Assembly (NCBI GenBank): GCA_937951955.1
Contig: CALGAD010000027.1
Coordinates: 1 to 13,658 of the forward strand
DNA: 13,658 nucleotides
Direction of reading: 5' to 3'
Source of the DNA: an uncultured Bacillaceae bacterium
Lineage (GTDB): Bacteria; Bacillota; Bacilli; Bacillales; Caldibacillaceae
Shown: piece by piece, positions 6,974 to 13,642 of the stretch
Numbering within the stretch: the stretch's first letter is position 1
Layout of the letters: every line of letters starts with the position of its first letter
The notes under the pieces: model-generated
The model's database searches: none
What the model saw: the letters and a program-made list of their open reading frames with translations, nothing else
Told to the model about the DNA's origin: nothing
Program-made: the position numbers and the translations under genes

Positions 6974-7137
6974 CTCTCCTCAAAATAAAGGTCGATAAGC
7001 TCATTTCGGTTTGGCCGTTGATCTGTAAGTTTACACGCTTCGGTCGCGACCATGGCTGTTGGAATAATTTTGCAGTGCGGTTTTTCTCATTCCAGATGGC
7101 CATGCACCATCACCCCTGGTAGGATTTTGATATTCAT
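6967..7137 (-). pseudogene. Degenerate minus-strand coding remnant, family unknown
   Basis: From an ATG at 7137 one frame runs 57 codons to a TAA at 6967 and is interrupted only by a TGA at 7087-7089. The second part (39 codons) reads like protein (CKIIPTAMVATEACKLTD, then NELIDLYFEER). Its end overlaps the ATG at 6973 that opens the rhodanese-like debris. Another frame from an ATG near 7162 is also open for about 43 codons, so the true ancestral frame is uncertain. No SD precedes either. Base composition is richer in GC than the flanking DNA. I do not recognise the family. Confidence 0.3.
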
Positions 7138-7148
7138 AAAGAATATCA
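7128..7148. promoter_or_regulatory. 21-bp perfect dyad TGATATTC-N5-GAATATCA
   Basis: 8-bp arms separated by ATAAA. No T-run follows on either strand, so it does not look like a terminator. It lies between gene debris and the qox control region. It could be an operator for an unidentified dimeric repressor or a chance dyad in AT-rich DNA. Confidence 0.25.
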
Positions 7149-7354
7149 TGTTTAGTTTGCATAGTTGAACAAAAAATATCAGTTTGTTTTTTTGATGGAA
7201 AAGCGCGAACAATTTCAACTATTCAATGTAGAGTATATTTTTTGCTTTTAAAAAGTACCTATAGTAAAATAATTTTGAAATAAGATAATGTATAATTTCT
7301 GTAATTATCTGTCACAGAATGTTCAAAAAAATTACATTTTTAACCTTCTAAAAA
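7149..7354. other. AT-rich non-coding stretch upstream of the qox promoter
   Basis: No coding sequence, RNA gene or long repeat is seen on either strand. The only notable element is the 11-bp dyad TCTGTCACAGA (7308-7318), about 37 nt upstream of the -35 hexamer, a plausible position for an activator site but with no assigned regulator. Confidence 0.4.
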
Positions 7355-7384
7355 TTGTAACAATTATTATGTTGAAATTATAAT
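7355..7384 (+). promoter_or_regulatory. Sigma-A-type promoter of qoxABCD
   Basis: TTGTAA (7355-7360), 18-nt spacer, TATAAT (7379-7384, consensus). A start near 7391 would give a leader of about 215 nt before the qoxA ATG. TTTACA (7392-7397) and TGTAAA (7410-7415) form a dyad at the presumed start site. Confidence 0.55.
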
Positions 7385-7480
7385 CCTGTAGTTTACAATA
7401 TAAGTACAGTGTAAAATGTATAAATTTCCGGTTTCAATATCATCTTAGTGCTTCCTTGTTATCGTTTCGTATGGATAAGT

Positions 7481-7555
7481 TTGTGAAGCTTTGAACTTTT
7501 TGTCAAACCGGTGAACTTTTCGTGACAAAATTGTGAATCAGCTTCATGAACTTTG
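7481..7555 (+). promoter_or_regulatory. Repeat-rich qoxA leader, candidate regulator binding region
   Basis: TGAACTTTT occurs at 7492-7500 and 7512-7520 (20-nt period) with TGAACTTTG at 7547-7555. TTGTGAA occurs at 7481-7487 and 7531-7537. TTTTGTCA (7498-7505) and TGACAAAA (7523-7530) form an inverted repeat. TTGTGAA-TCAGC-TTCATGAA partly resembles a Rex (redox) site but has the wrong spacing and right half. Lying between promoter and SD, these could act at DNA or mRNA level. Confidence 0.35.
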
Positions 7556-7607
7556 AAAAATATATTTCAATATCCAACTATTTACAGAAAGGAAGGAGAA
7601 CACGAGG

Positions 7608-8579
7608 ATGTGGAGAAGGAGAGGTCTGTTTGCTGCGCTGTCGCTATTGATGTTAACGCTTTTAAGCGGCTGTAATCTGGTTGTCTTTAATCCAGAAAGT
7701 CCGCAAGCAAGACAGCTCACAGACTTGATCAACTGGTCTTTAGTCTGGATTGGACTTATTGTCGTTGTAGTATTGATTATGTTTATTGTTTTCGTGTGGA
7801 AATACCGGGATCGTCCTGGCAGGGAAGTGAATTACGATCCAGATGAAGATGGGAATATGAAAGTAGAAATTGCCTGGACCGTCATCCCACTGATCATTAT
7901 CACATTATTATTAGTTCCAACCATTAAAGTCTTATTCGACCTAGAAGAAATTCCAGAAGGTTATGAAGATAAAGAGCCGATAGAAATTCACGTAACTTCT
8001 GCAGACTGGAAATGGATTTTCAGCTACCCGGAACAAAACATTGAAACAGTAAACTATGTGAATATTCCTGTGGATACACCAATCGTCTTTAAACTGACTT
8101 CCGCTTCAACACAGCAATCGTTCTGGGTTCCGTCTTTATCAGGCCAAAAATATACAATGCCGAACATGTCTGTTGATTTAATTATCGTCGCTGAACGCGA
8201 AGGGTCTTACCTGGGTATGAATACAAACTTCAATGGTGAGCATTACCGCGATATGCAATTTGAAGTACTCGCCATGTCTCAGAAGGAATTTGATCAATGG
8301 GTAGAAGATGTGCACAATGAAGCACCTGAATTAACGAAAGAAGAATACGCCAGAATTTTAGAACCATCCGTTTTAGGTCAGCGTCTCACTTATTCCAGCA
8401 CTCATCTGGAGTTTATTGACCATGCTCAATATAACTCGGGTTCTGAAAAATTCGTGGATACAGAACAGTATTTAATGGATCATGAATACCCTGGAAAAAT
8501 CTTTAATGAATACGAGCCTGAAAGCCATGCGGCAAACGTAACGACTGATGAACACGGAGGTGGCCATGGTGGACATTAA
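7608..8579 (+). CDS. qoxA: Cytochrome aa3 quinol oxidase subunit II
   Basis: 323-aa subunit II of the membrane menaquinol oxidase. A lipoprotein-type signal (lipobox LLSGC, C22) anchors the N terminus outside, as in B. subtilis QoxA. Two membrane helices follow (about 40-65 and 90-110), then an extracytoplasmic cupredoxin domain (about 120-240). The Cys/His/Met CuA cluster of cytochrome c oxidases is absent: no cysteine remains after C22, which identifies a quinol rather than cytochrome c oxidase. The C terminus is His/Gly-rich (EHGGGHGGH). SD AAGGAG lies 9 nt before the ATG. First gene of qoxABCD, preceded by a long leader; its last 14 nt overlap qoxB. Confidence 0.96.
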   Translation: MWRRRGLFAALSLLMLTLLSGCNLVVFNPESPQARQLTDLINWSLVWIGLIVVVVLIMFIVFVWKYRDRPGREVNYDPDEDGNMKVEIAWTVIPLIIITLLLVPTIKVLFDLEEIPEGYEDKEPIEIHVTSADWKWIFSYPEQNIETVNYVNIPVDTPIVFKLTSASTQQSFWVPSLSGQKYTMPNMSVDLIIVAEREGSYLGMNTNFNGEHYRDMQFEVLAMSQKEFDQWVEDVHNEAPELTKEEYARILEPSVLGQRLTYSSTHLEFIDHAQYNSGSEKFVDTEQYLMDHEYPGKIFNEYEPESHAANVTTDEHGGGHGGH

Positions 8580-10527
8580 ATGGGATCGTATCATCGTTAC
8601 CGGTGAACCGTTAATTACGATGGCCATGATCACGATGATTCTAACGGTTCTCGGTGTCGTGATCGCTTTAACGTACTTCAAAAAGTGGAAATGGTTGTGG
8701 AGAGAATGGTTAACGACGGTTGACCACAAACGTATCGGTATCATGTACATTATTTTAGGGCTTGTCATGTTTGTCCGCGGTGGTATTGATGCCCTCATGA
8801 TGAGAGCGCAGACCGCTGTGCCGGAAAATACTTTCTTGAGTGCCCAGCACTATGCGGAAGTGTTTACCACCCACGGCACGATCATGATCTTGTTTATGGC
8901 CATGCCGGTGTTAATTGGATTGATGAACATTGTCATGCCTCTGCAAATCGGAGCTCGGGACGTCGCATTCCCGCATATGAACGCGATTAGCTTCTGGCTC
9001 ACAACTGCTGGGGCACTGTTGTTTAACATTTCCTTTATCGTCGGTGGATCACCGGATGCTGGCTGGACCATGTACTTCCCGTTAGCCGGTAAAGAATTCA
9101 GCCCTGGTGTTGGAAATACGTACTATTTCGTCGCTGTACAGATTGCCGGATTCGGTACATTAATGTCCGCTATTAACTTCACCGTTACGATTATGAAGAT
9201 GAGAACTAAAGGCATGACTTTATTTAGAATGCCGATGTTCACATGGACGACATTAATTTCATCCTTAATCATGATCATCGCATTCCCGGTATTTACGATC
9301 GCGTTATTAGCGGCAACTCTAGACAGAGTGTATGGAGCACACTTTTTCACATTATCAGGCGGCGGCCTCGATATGCTCTGGAATAACTTATTCTGGATCT
9401 GGGCTCACCCGGAAGTATATATCGTTATTTTGCCCGCCTTCGGTATGATTTCCGAAGTTGTCGCAACATTTTCCAAAAAGAAACTGTTCGGATACCATTC
9501 CATGGTATGGGCAATCATCGTTATTTCCGTTTTGAGCATGATCGTTTGGGTCCACCACTTCTATACAATGGGTGTCGGACCGGTTGTAAACTCGATTTTC
9601 TCCATTACAACGTTGCTCGTTGCTGTACCAACCGGTATCAAGATGTTTAACTGGCTCTTTACGATGCGCAAAGGACGCATTCAATTTACGGTACCGATGA
9701 TGTGGGCACTCGCCTTCATTCCAACCTTCTTAATCGGCGGTGTCACCGGTGTTATGTTAGGTATGGCTGCTGCGGACTTCCATTATCACAATACGATGTT
9801 CTTAATCGCCCACTTCCACTACACATTAGTTGGTGGAGTTGTTTATGCAGTCTTTGCAGCCTTTGGTTACTGGTGGCCAAAAGTGTTTGGCTTCCGTCTC
9901 AGTGAGAAAATCGGTAAATGGCATTTCTGGCTCTTTAACATCGGATTTAACGTCACCTTCTTCCCAATGTTCTTTGCCGGTTTGGATGGGGCTGTAAGAA
10001 GAGCTTACACCTATTCACCCGATGCAAGTTATGCACCATTAATGTTCATCTCCTTTATCGGAACATTGTTTATCGCTGCAGGTGTAATCGCCTTTGTATG
10101 GAATGTCATCTGGAGTATTAAAAACCGTGAAAAACTCGCCTGCGGCCACGATCCATGGGATGCAAGAACCCTGGAGTGGGCAACAGCATCACCTGTTCCC
10201 GAATATAACTTCGCGATATTACCAGAAGTCGATCAAATCGATTCCTACTGGTATGCGAAGAAGCGAAATGAAAACTTTGCTTTGAAGAAAGAAGATATTA
10301 AACCGATTCACTTACCGAATAACTCGGGACAGCCCTTTATCATGGGTATCATCATGTTCTTTGCTGGCTTGTTCTTCGTATTCGAATTGCACATACCGGC
10401 GTTTATCGCTTCGGGATGCTTCTTCTTTATGATGTTGCTCCGTTCCTTCACCTCTTATGACGAAGGACGCTACGTCAATCCAGAAGAAGTGGCCAAGAAA
10501 GAAACTAGCTGGAGAGAGGTGAGCTAA
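8566..10527 (+). CDS. qoxB: Cytochrome aa3 quinol oxidase subunit I
   Basis: 653-aa catalytic subunit, a heme-copper oxidase of about 14-15 membrane helices that reduces O2 and pumps protons. From the ATG at 8566: low-spin heme ligands H103 and H418, high-spin heme ligand H416, CuB ligands H281, H330, H331 with cross-linked Y285 (HPEVY), D-channel D132 and E283, K-channel K359. Quinol-site residues known from bo3 and aa3-600 enzymes are present: R71, D75, H95 and E98, the acidic residue typical of Bacillus aa3-600 rather than the Gln of E. coli. I chose 8566 because GGAGGTGG lies just upstream and the protein then starts as QoxB does (MVDIKWDRIIVTGEP); the ATG at 8548 lacks an SD. It overlaps qoxA by 14 nt. 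Confidence 0.97.
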   Translation: MVDIKWDRIIVTGEPLITMAMITMILTVLGVVIALTYFKKWKWLWREWLTTVDHKRIGIMYIILGLVMFVRGGIDALMMRAQTAVPENTFLSAQHYAEVFTTHGTIMILFMAMPVLIGLMNIVMPLQIGARDVAFPHMNAISFWLTTAGALLFNISFIVGGSPDAGWTMYFPLAGKEFSPGVGNTYYFVAVQIAGFGTLMSAINFTVTIMKMRTKGMTLFRMPMFTWTTLISSLIMIIAFPVFTIALLAATLDRVYGAHFFTLSGGGLDMLWNNLFWIWAHPEVYIVILPAFGMISEVVATFSKKKLFGYHSMVWAIIVISVLSMIVWVHHFYTMGVGPVVNSIFSITTLLVAVPTGIKMFNWLFTMRKGRIQFTVPMMWALAFIPTFLIGGVTGVMLGMAAADFHYHNTMFLIAHFHYTLVGGVVYAVFAAFGYWWPKVFGFRLSEKIGKWHFWLFNIGFNVTFFPMFFAGLDGAVRRAYTYSPDASYAPLMFISFIGTLFIAAGVIAFVWNVIWSIKNREKLACGHDPWDARTLEWATASPVPEYNFAILPEVDQIDSYWYAKKRNENFALKKEDIKPIHLPNNSGQPFIMGIIMFFAGLFFVFELHIPAFIASGCFFFMMLLRSFTSYDEGRYVNPEEVAKKETSWREVS

Positions 10528-10529
10528 GC

Positions 10530-11132
10530 ATGGCCTTGAAAGATCACACGAATAAACCGCTGGAGTATCAGACGCTACAAAGTCAGATGAATATATTAGG
10601 TTTCTGGATTTTCATCGGTGCAGAAATTGTTCTGTTCGGGACACTCTTTGCAATTTACGGGGTTTTAGGGAACCGCTATGCGGGCGGTCCCACCCCACAA
10701 GATATTTTCGTCATCCGTGATGTCGTTATCCAAACTCTCCTATTGTTAACAAGTAGTTTCACGGTCGGTATCGTTATCTGGGCGATGCGCAATAACAATT
10801 TGAAAACATTAATTTTCTGGCAAATTATCACCTTATTATTGGGTATCGGCTTCCTCGTGATGGAAATTAATGAATTCATTCATTATGTGAATGCGGGAGC
10901 AACATTACAAACGAGTGCTTTCTTATCGAGCATGTATGCTCTTTTAGGAATGCACGGGGCCCACGTCACTTTGGGTATCGGCTGGGGAACTGGCCTTATT
11001 TTCCAGTTATTAAAACGGGGCATTACACGCGAAACAGCTACCAAGACGCATATCTTTAGTTTATACTGGCATTTTCTTGATGTCGTCTGGATCTTCGTCT
11101 TCACATTCGTCTACCTAGGGGGGTTAGTGTAA
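10530..11132 (+). CDS. qoxC: Cytochrome aa3 quinol oxidase subunit III
   Basis: 200-aa integral membrane subunit III with five predicted helices (about 22-45, 65-85, 92-112, 135-158, 178-198), the length of bacterial quinol oxidase subunit III. Family features include the N-terminal FWIFIGAEIVLFGTLFA segment with its buried acidic residue, the FLSSMYALLGMHGAHVTLG stretch, and the C-terminal YWHFLDVVWIFVFTFVYL. Its ATG is 2 nt after the qoxB stop, with the SD GAGGTGA inside the end of qoxB, so expression is coupled. Confidence 0.96.
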   Translation: MALKDHTNKPLEYQTLQSQMNILGFWIFIGAEIVLFGTLFAIYGVLGNRYAGGPTPQDIFVIRDVVIQTLLLLTSSFTVGIVIWAMRNNNLKTLIFWQIITLLLGIGFLVMEINEFIHYVNAGATLQTSAFLSSMYALLGMHGAHVTLGIGWGTGLIFQLLKRGITRETATKTHIFSLYWHFLDVVWIFVFTFVYLGGLV

Positions 11133-11135
11133 TCC

Positions 11136-11435
11136 ATGACTGAAAAAAGAAAATTCCCCATTAGCCACATTGTCTCATACTTGCTGTCAGTTGGTTTAAC
11201 GATCCTGGCTGTATTCTTTGCCCTCGGAACGAATTTAGAAAGAGGAACAATTATGACAATCATCGGCTCCTTTGCCGTCATTCAGGCCGGAATGCAACTC
11301 TTCATGTTTATGAACATGACCGAGGGTCGGGACGGCTGGATGAAAGTCACTCATACTATCTATGCCATTGCCATGGCAGTCATCTTTGTCATCGGCACGT
11401 ACTATGTCATGACAGCAGGACACCCGATTATGTAA
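11136..11435 (+). CDS. qoxD: Cytochrome aa3 quinol oxidase subunit IV
   Basis: 99-aa small membrane subunit with three helices (about 10-30, 38-58, 70-92), matching the bacterial cytochrome oxidase subunit IV family, which helps CuB incorporation or assembly in related bo3 enzymes. The motif FAVIQAGMQLFMFMNM is typical. It starts 3 nt after the qoxC stop, with SD AGGGGGG in the end of qoxC. Last gene of the operon, followed at once by a strong terminator. Confidence 0.95.
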   Translation: MTEKRKFPISHIVSYLLSVGLTILAVFFALGTNLERGTIMTIIGSFAVIQAGMQLFMFMNMTEGRDGWMKVTHTIYAIAMAVIFVIGTYYVMTAGHPIM

Positions 11436-11440
11436 AGCGG

Positions 11441-11480
11441 AAAGGAACGGCACAAAAACAATGTGCCGTTCCTTTTTCTT
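11441..11480. terminator. Bidirectional terminator between qoxD and the DUF3021 gene
   Basis: Perfect 14-bp stem AAAGGAACGGCACA / TGTGCCGTTCCTTT with a 7-nt loop (11441-11475), then TTCTT on the plus strand. It starts 5 nt past qoxD and lies 9 nt past the convergent gene at 11484. It is a strong terminator for qox and a weaker one (short T run) for the minus strand. Confidence 0.88.
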
Positions 11481-11483
11481 CTA

Positions 11484-11897
11484 TTATAATTGTTTCAGCT
11501 CATCATTCAGACGGCTGGCAATATGGCGAAAATATAAGTAGAAACTTAACCAGACAGCAACATAAGTAGCGATCAGAATCAAACCTAGCACGATAAACCC
11601 TGTGATACTTTGAATCTGAACCCACCCCGTAAGAGAAACGCTGCCATAAAGAATGGGCACAAAGATAATGAAATGAATGATGGTTTTTTGCAAAAGACTT
11701 AGCCGAAACGTTTCAAAAAACCATATGGAAATACCGGTTAACGCACCTAACAGCATGGAGACTAACGAATATTTTACAAACGCCTCTCCATGTAATTCGC
11801 CAAAATCCCCGGTAAAAATTATCCCGTAGACGATCAGTATGGATATAAAGGCACCGAAGAAAATTCCAGCGATACTTTTCTTGATAAACTCTCTCAT
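11484..11897 (-). CDS. DUF3021-type membrane protein, partner of the LytTR regulator
   Basis: 137-aa protein with four hydrophobic helices (about 7-29, 43-64, 72-92, 101-124) and short loops, the layout of the DUF3021 family. Such genes typically lie directly after a small stand-alone LytTR regulator. In streptococcal LytTR regulatory systems (HdrRM, BrsRM) the membrane protein restrains the regulator. Here the start overlaps the regulator's stop by 4 nt (ATGA), with SD GGAGGG, so translation is coupled. An inhibitory or signal-sensing role is inferred from this context only. Confidence 0.8.
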   Translation of the reverse strand: MREFIKKSIAGIFFGAFISILIVYGIIFTGDFGELHGEAFVKYSLVSMLLGALTGISIWFFETFRLSLLQKTIIHFIIFVPILYGSVSLTGWVQIQSITGFIVLGLILIATYVAVWLSFYLYFRHIASRLNDELKQL

Positions 11898-12352
11898 CCC
11901 TTTTCCCTCCTGTTCATTTTCAATGCTTTTTTAATGCGCTTTACATAATGACGCGATACGTACTCCTTTTCACCGGATTTAAAATAAACACATAATGAAC
12001 CGTTAAAAGATGCTTCAAAACGTCTTAGCTCATATAAATTGGCGATAACAGATTTTGAGATTCGAACAAACTGGCTAGCTGGCAGCATTTCCTCTAACTC
12101 ATACAGCCTTTCTTTAATCACGAACGCCCCTTGATCAGTAATAGCCTGGACAACATCACCATCCGCACGAAAAGAATGAATTTCCTCCGGCCTTAAAATA
12201 TAGTGCATCTCATCTTTTTTACCGATAATAAATTGTGGTTGTTTATCTTGTAAGATCTGGATCAAGTTTTTGACCATCTCATCAACACGATTACAATGAA
12301 TAGTCACTGTTGTTTCTGCATACGAAGGATTTACATCGAGAACAACCTTCAC
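11894..12352 (-). CDS. Stand-alone LytTR-family transcriptional regulator
   Basis: 152-aa protein with an N-terminal alpha/beta segment of about 50 residues (KVVLDVNPSYAETTVTIHC) and a C-terminal LytTR DNA-binding domain (about 58-150). LytTR landmarks are the core strand EIHSFRADGDVVQAIT, the helix LYELEEMLPASQFVRISKSVIAN (L at 68-70, R/S at about 84-87) and the final GEKEYVSRHYVKRIKKAL. There is no receiver domain, so it is not a classical response regulator. I chose the GTG at 12352 because AAAGGTGG lies 7 nt before it; the reading frame stays open to an ATG at 12481, but that extension is not LytTR-like and contains a TATAAT. It forms an operon with the DUF3021 gene. Such systems usually activate their own promoter. 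Confidence 0.85.
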   Translation of the reverse strand: MKVVLDVNPSYAETTVTIHCNRVDEMVKNLIQILQDKQPQFIIGKKDEMHYILRPEEIHSFRADGDVVQAITDQGAFVIKERLYELEEMLPASQFVRISKSVIANLYELRRFEASFNGSLCVYFKSGEKEYVSRHYVKRIKKALKMNRREKG

Positions 12353-12385
12353 TTCATCCCCACCTTTCCCCTTTCTCCAGTGTAA

Positions 12386-12391
12386 ATTTAT
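12386..12391 (-). promoter_or_regulatory. Candidate -10 element of the LytTR operon
   Basis: TATAAT (consensus) on the minus strand about 35 nt upstream of the chosen GTG. No -35 match exists at the proper distance, which fits a promoter needing an activator, possibly the LytTR protein itself. Upstream, minus-strand CTGG-CG-CTGG is a short direct repeat of unknown meaning. Confidence 0.3.
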
Positions 12392-12516
12392 TATAATGTG
12401 TCCAGCGCCAGTTTTCTCTATCTTTCCGACAACCGGCAAAATGGCGTAAATAAAAAGTAATTTTTGTCCGATAAGATGCATGATCTTAATGCATAAAATT
12501 CACTATTCTTCTTTAA

Positions 12517-12545
12517 TTGCCACTTTTTCTTTTGTTATATAAGAT
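12517..12545 (+). promoter_or_regulatory. Candidate sigma-A promoter of ridA
   Basis: TTGCCA (12517-12522), 17-nt spacer, TAAGAT (12540-12545); an overlapping TATAAG gives a 15-nt spacer. It lies about 67 nt upstream of ridA in the divergent region. Confidence 0.4.
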
Positions 12546-12611
12546 TAAAAATAGCAGCGTGTAAAAACCATCATCTCCAGACTAAAAACGAGTACAGGGA
12601 GGTTACGAAAT

Positions 12612-12995
12612 TTGAAAAAAGCAATCGCAACCGATCGGGCACCACAAGCGATAGGTCCGTATTCACAGGCCATTCAAGCAGGAAATTTTCTCTTCATCTC
12701 CGGTCAAATTCCTTTAAATCCGGAAGACGGAACAATCGTCTCTCACAACATTGAAAAACAGACACATCAAGTATTGAAAAATATTGAAGCCATATTAACA
12801 GAAGCTGGCTATTCTTTAAGTGATGTCGTAAAGACAACGGTATTTTTAAAAGATATGAGCGATTTCGAAACGGTCAATACAATCTACGGACAATATTTTA
12901 AACATCCATTTCCCGCTCGCTGTGCAGTTGAAGTCGGCCGATTACCAAAGGATGTTAAGGTTGAAATCGAGGCAATCGCCTATAAAAGTGAGTAA
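12612..12995 (+). CDS. ridA: RidA-family 2-iminobutanoate/2-iminopropanoate deaminase
   Basis: 127-aa RidA (YjgF/YER057c/UK114) protein, a cytosolic homotrimer that hydrolyses reactive enamine/imine intermediates released by PLP enzymes such as threonine dehydratase. Full-length family signatures are present: APQAIGPYSQAI at 10-21 (Y17), FISGQIPLNP at 28-37 (G31), the substrate carboxylate-binding R103 in PARCAVEVGRLP, and the C-terminal VEIEAIAY with E120. In Bacillus the orthologue YabJ is also linked to purine gene control. The start is TTG with SD GGGAGG 9 nt upstream; no better ATG lies near. Monocistronic with its own terminator, divergent from the LytTR operon. Confidence 0.95.
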   Translation: MKKAIATDRAPQAIGPYSQAIQAGNFLFISGQIPLNPEDGTIVSHNIEKQTHQVLKNIEAILTEAGYSLSDVVKTTVFLKDMSDFETVNTIYGQYFKHPFPARCAVEVGRLPKDVKVEIEAIAYKSE

Positions 12996-13040
12996 TGATT
13001 GAAACTCGAAAGCAGACCCACAAAATATGACACAAATAAA

Positions 13041-13084
13041 AACACCGGATAGCATATCACAAATTGATAAATCCGGTGTTTTTT
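13041..13084 (+). terminator. Intrinsic terminator of ridA, long nested hairpin
   Basis: 10-bp stem AACACCGGAT / ATCCGGTGTT (13041-13050, 13071-13080) followed by T residues to 13084. The 20-nt loop can form an inner stem TATCA / TGATA (13055-13059, 13065-13069). It lies 45 nt past the ridA stop. Confidence 0.85.
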
Positions 13085-13131
13085 CGATAAATAAATGGTG
13101 AAAAAAGAAGAAAGCCATAATTTTGCTTAAC

Positions 13132-13159
13132 AAAAAAACATCACTTACAATAAGTGATG
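13132..13159 (-). terminator. Intrinsic terminator of the small membrane protein gene
   Basis: 9-bp stem CATCACTTA / TAAGTGATG with a 3-nt loop (13139-13159). On the minus strand it begins 9 nt after the stop codon and is followed by seven T residues (A tract 13132-13138 on plus). Confidence 0.87.
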
Positions 13160-13168
13160 CTAAAAATC

Positions 13169-13390
13169 TTATTTCACAACCCGCAAATGTTTATATTTTC
13201 GCTGTTTTTTCCCGCCACCAGTTTCCGAACTATATTCCCAAACAATATAGAATAACAAAAAGTTAACGATTGCGGAAAATAAAAGCCAAGCTGATAATAA
13301 CGGATAGCCAAAGGCAATTAACACAAAAATACTGATGACACTGATAATTCCAACGAGTAAATAGAAAAATAATAGCAGTGTTTTCTCCAT
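13169..13390 (-). CDS. Small two-helix membrane protein, function unknown
   Basis: About 73 aa: helix 1 about 5-27 (LLLFFYLLVGIISVISIFVL), helix 2 about 33-53, then a short basic hydrophilic tail (SSETGGGKKQRKYKHLRVVK) probably on the cytoplasmic side. I recognise no family. Support for it being real: a dedicated terminator immediately downstream, an AGGGGG SD 6 nt before the ATG at 13390, and a TATAAT about 80 nt upstream. The frame also has an ATG at 13396 (no SD gap) and a TTG at 13408; 13390 has the best spacing. It is isolated, with no operon partner. Confidence 0.7.
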   Translation of the reverse strand: MEKTLLLFFYLLVGIISVISIFVLIAFGYPLLSAWLLFSAIVNFLLFYIVWEYSSETGGGKKQRKYKHLRVVK

Positions 13391-13417
13391 CGCCATCCCC
13401 CTGTTCAATTACATTTC

Positions 13418-13435
13418 GTTCAAACTTTGTTCAAA
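13418..13435 (-). repeat. GTTCAAA tandem pair at 11-nt period upstream of the small membrane protein gene
   Basis: GTTCAAA at 13418-13424 and 13429-13435 on plus (TTTGAAC on minus), with a further GTTCAA at 13403-13408. One-helical-turn spacing suggests a protein site, placed between the presumed -10 and the SD. Confidence 0.3.
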
Positions 13436-13469
13436 TTTTCGCCACATAATATTCATTAATTTCAATTGT

Positions 13470-13475
13470 ATTATA
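13470..13475 (-). promoter_or_regulatory. Candidate -10 element for the small membrane protein gene
   Basis: Consensus TATAAT on the minus strand about 80 nt upstream of the ATG at 13390. No convincing -35 is found 16-18 nt further upstream. Confidence 0.25.
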
Positions 13476-13601
13476 TGTTGCAGAAAAAAGAAAGCGCGTT
13501 GTATGAATTTTTTGAATTTTAATTTCGTTTAGATGCTATCTCGCTACATTCGAGCACATCATTCTTTCATAAAACAATGAGCAGTAAAAGTAAATACCCT
13601 T

Positions 13602-13642
13602 TTAAAAAATAAAAAAGTACCTGTTTTCCATTCAGGTACTTT
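13602..13642 (-). terminator. Terminator of an off-window minus-strand gene
   Basis: 10-bp stem AAAGTACCTG / CAGGTACTTT (13614-13623, 13633-13642) with a 9-nt loop. On the minus strand the stem runs into TTTTTTATTTTTTAAAA, a strong T-tract, so a minus-strand gene most likely ends beyond the right edge. The stretch 13476-13600 shows no gene. Confidence 0.75.

Noticed and set aside
6777..6998. 73-codon plus-strand open frame downstream of dedA
   Set aside because: No SD and no recognisable features. It is antisense to the rhodanese-like debris, which explains its openness better.
7191..7212. CcpA cre-like sequence (TGGAAAAGCGCGAACA) upstream of qox
   Set aside because: The central CG is displaced by one base and several consensus positions fail, so it is not a supportable cre site.
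7531..7550. Rex operator in the qoxA leader
   Set aside because: The left half TTGTGAA fits, but the spacer is 5 not 4 nt and the right half is TTCATGAA instead of TTCACAA. Kept only as part of the repeat-rich region.
8548..8565. Upstream ATG extending qoxB by six codons
   Set aside because: No SD before it; the ATG at 8566 has GGAGGTGG at good spacing and gives the family N terminus.
9388..9684. 98-codon minus-strand open frame inside qoxB
   Set aside because: Antisense to the CuB-ligand region of qoxB; no independent signals.
12353..12481. 43-codon N-terminal extension of the LytTR regulator
   Set aside because: The region contains a consensus TATAAT and the extension does not resemble LytTR regulators, whereas the GTG at 12352 has a good SD and gives the usual length.
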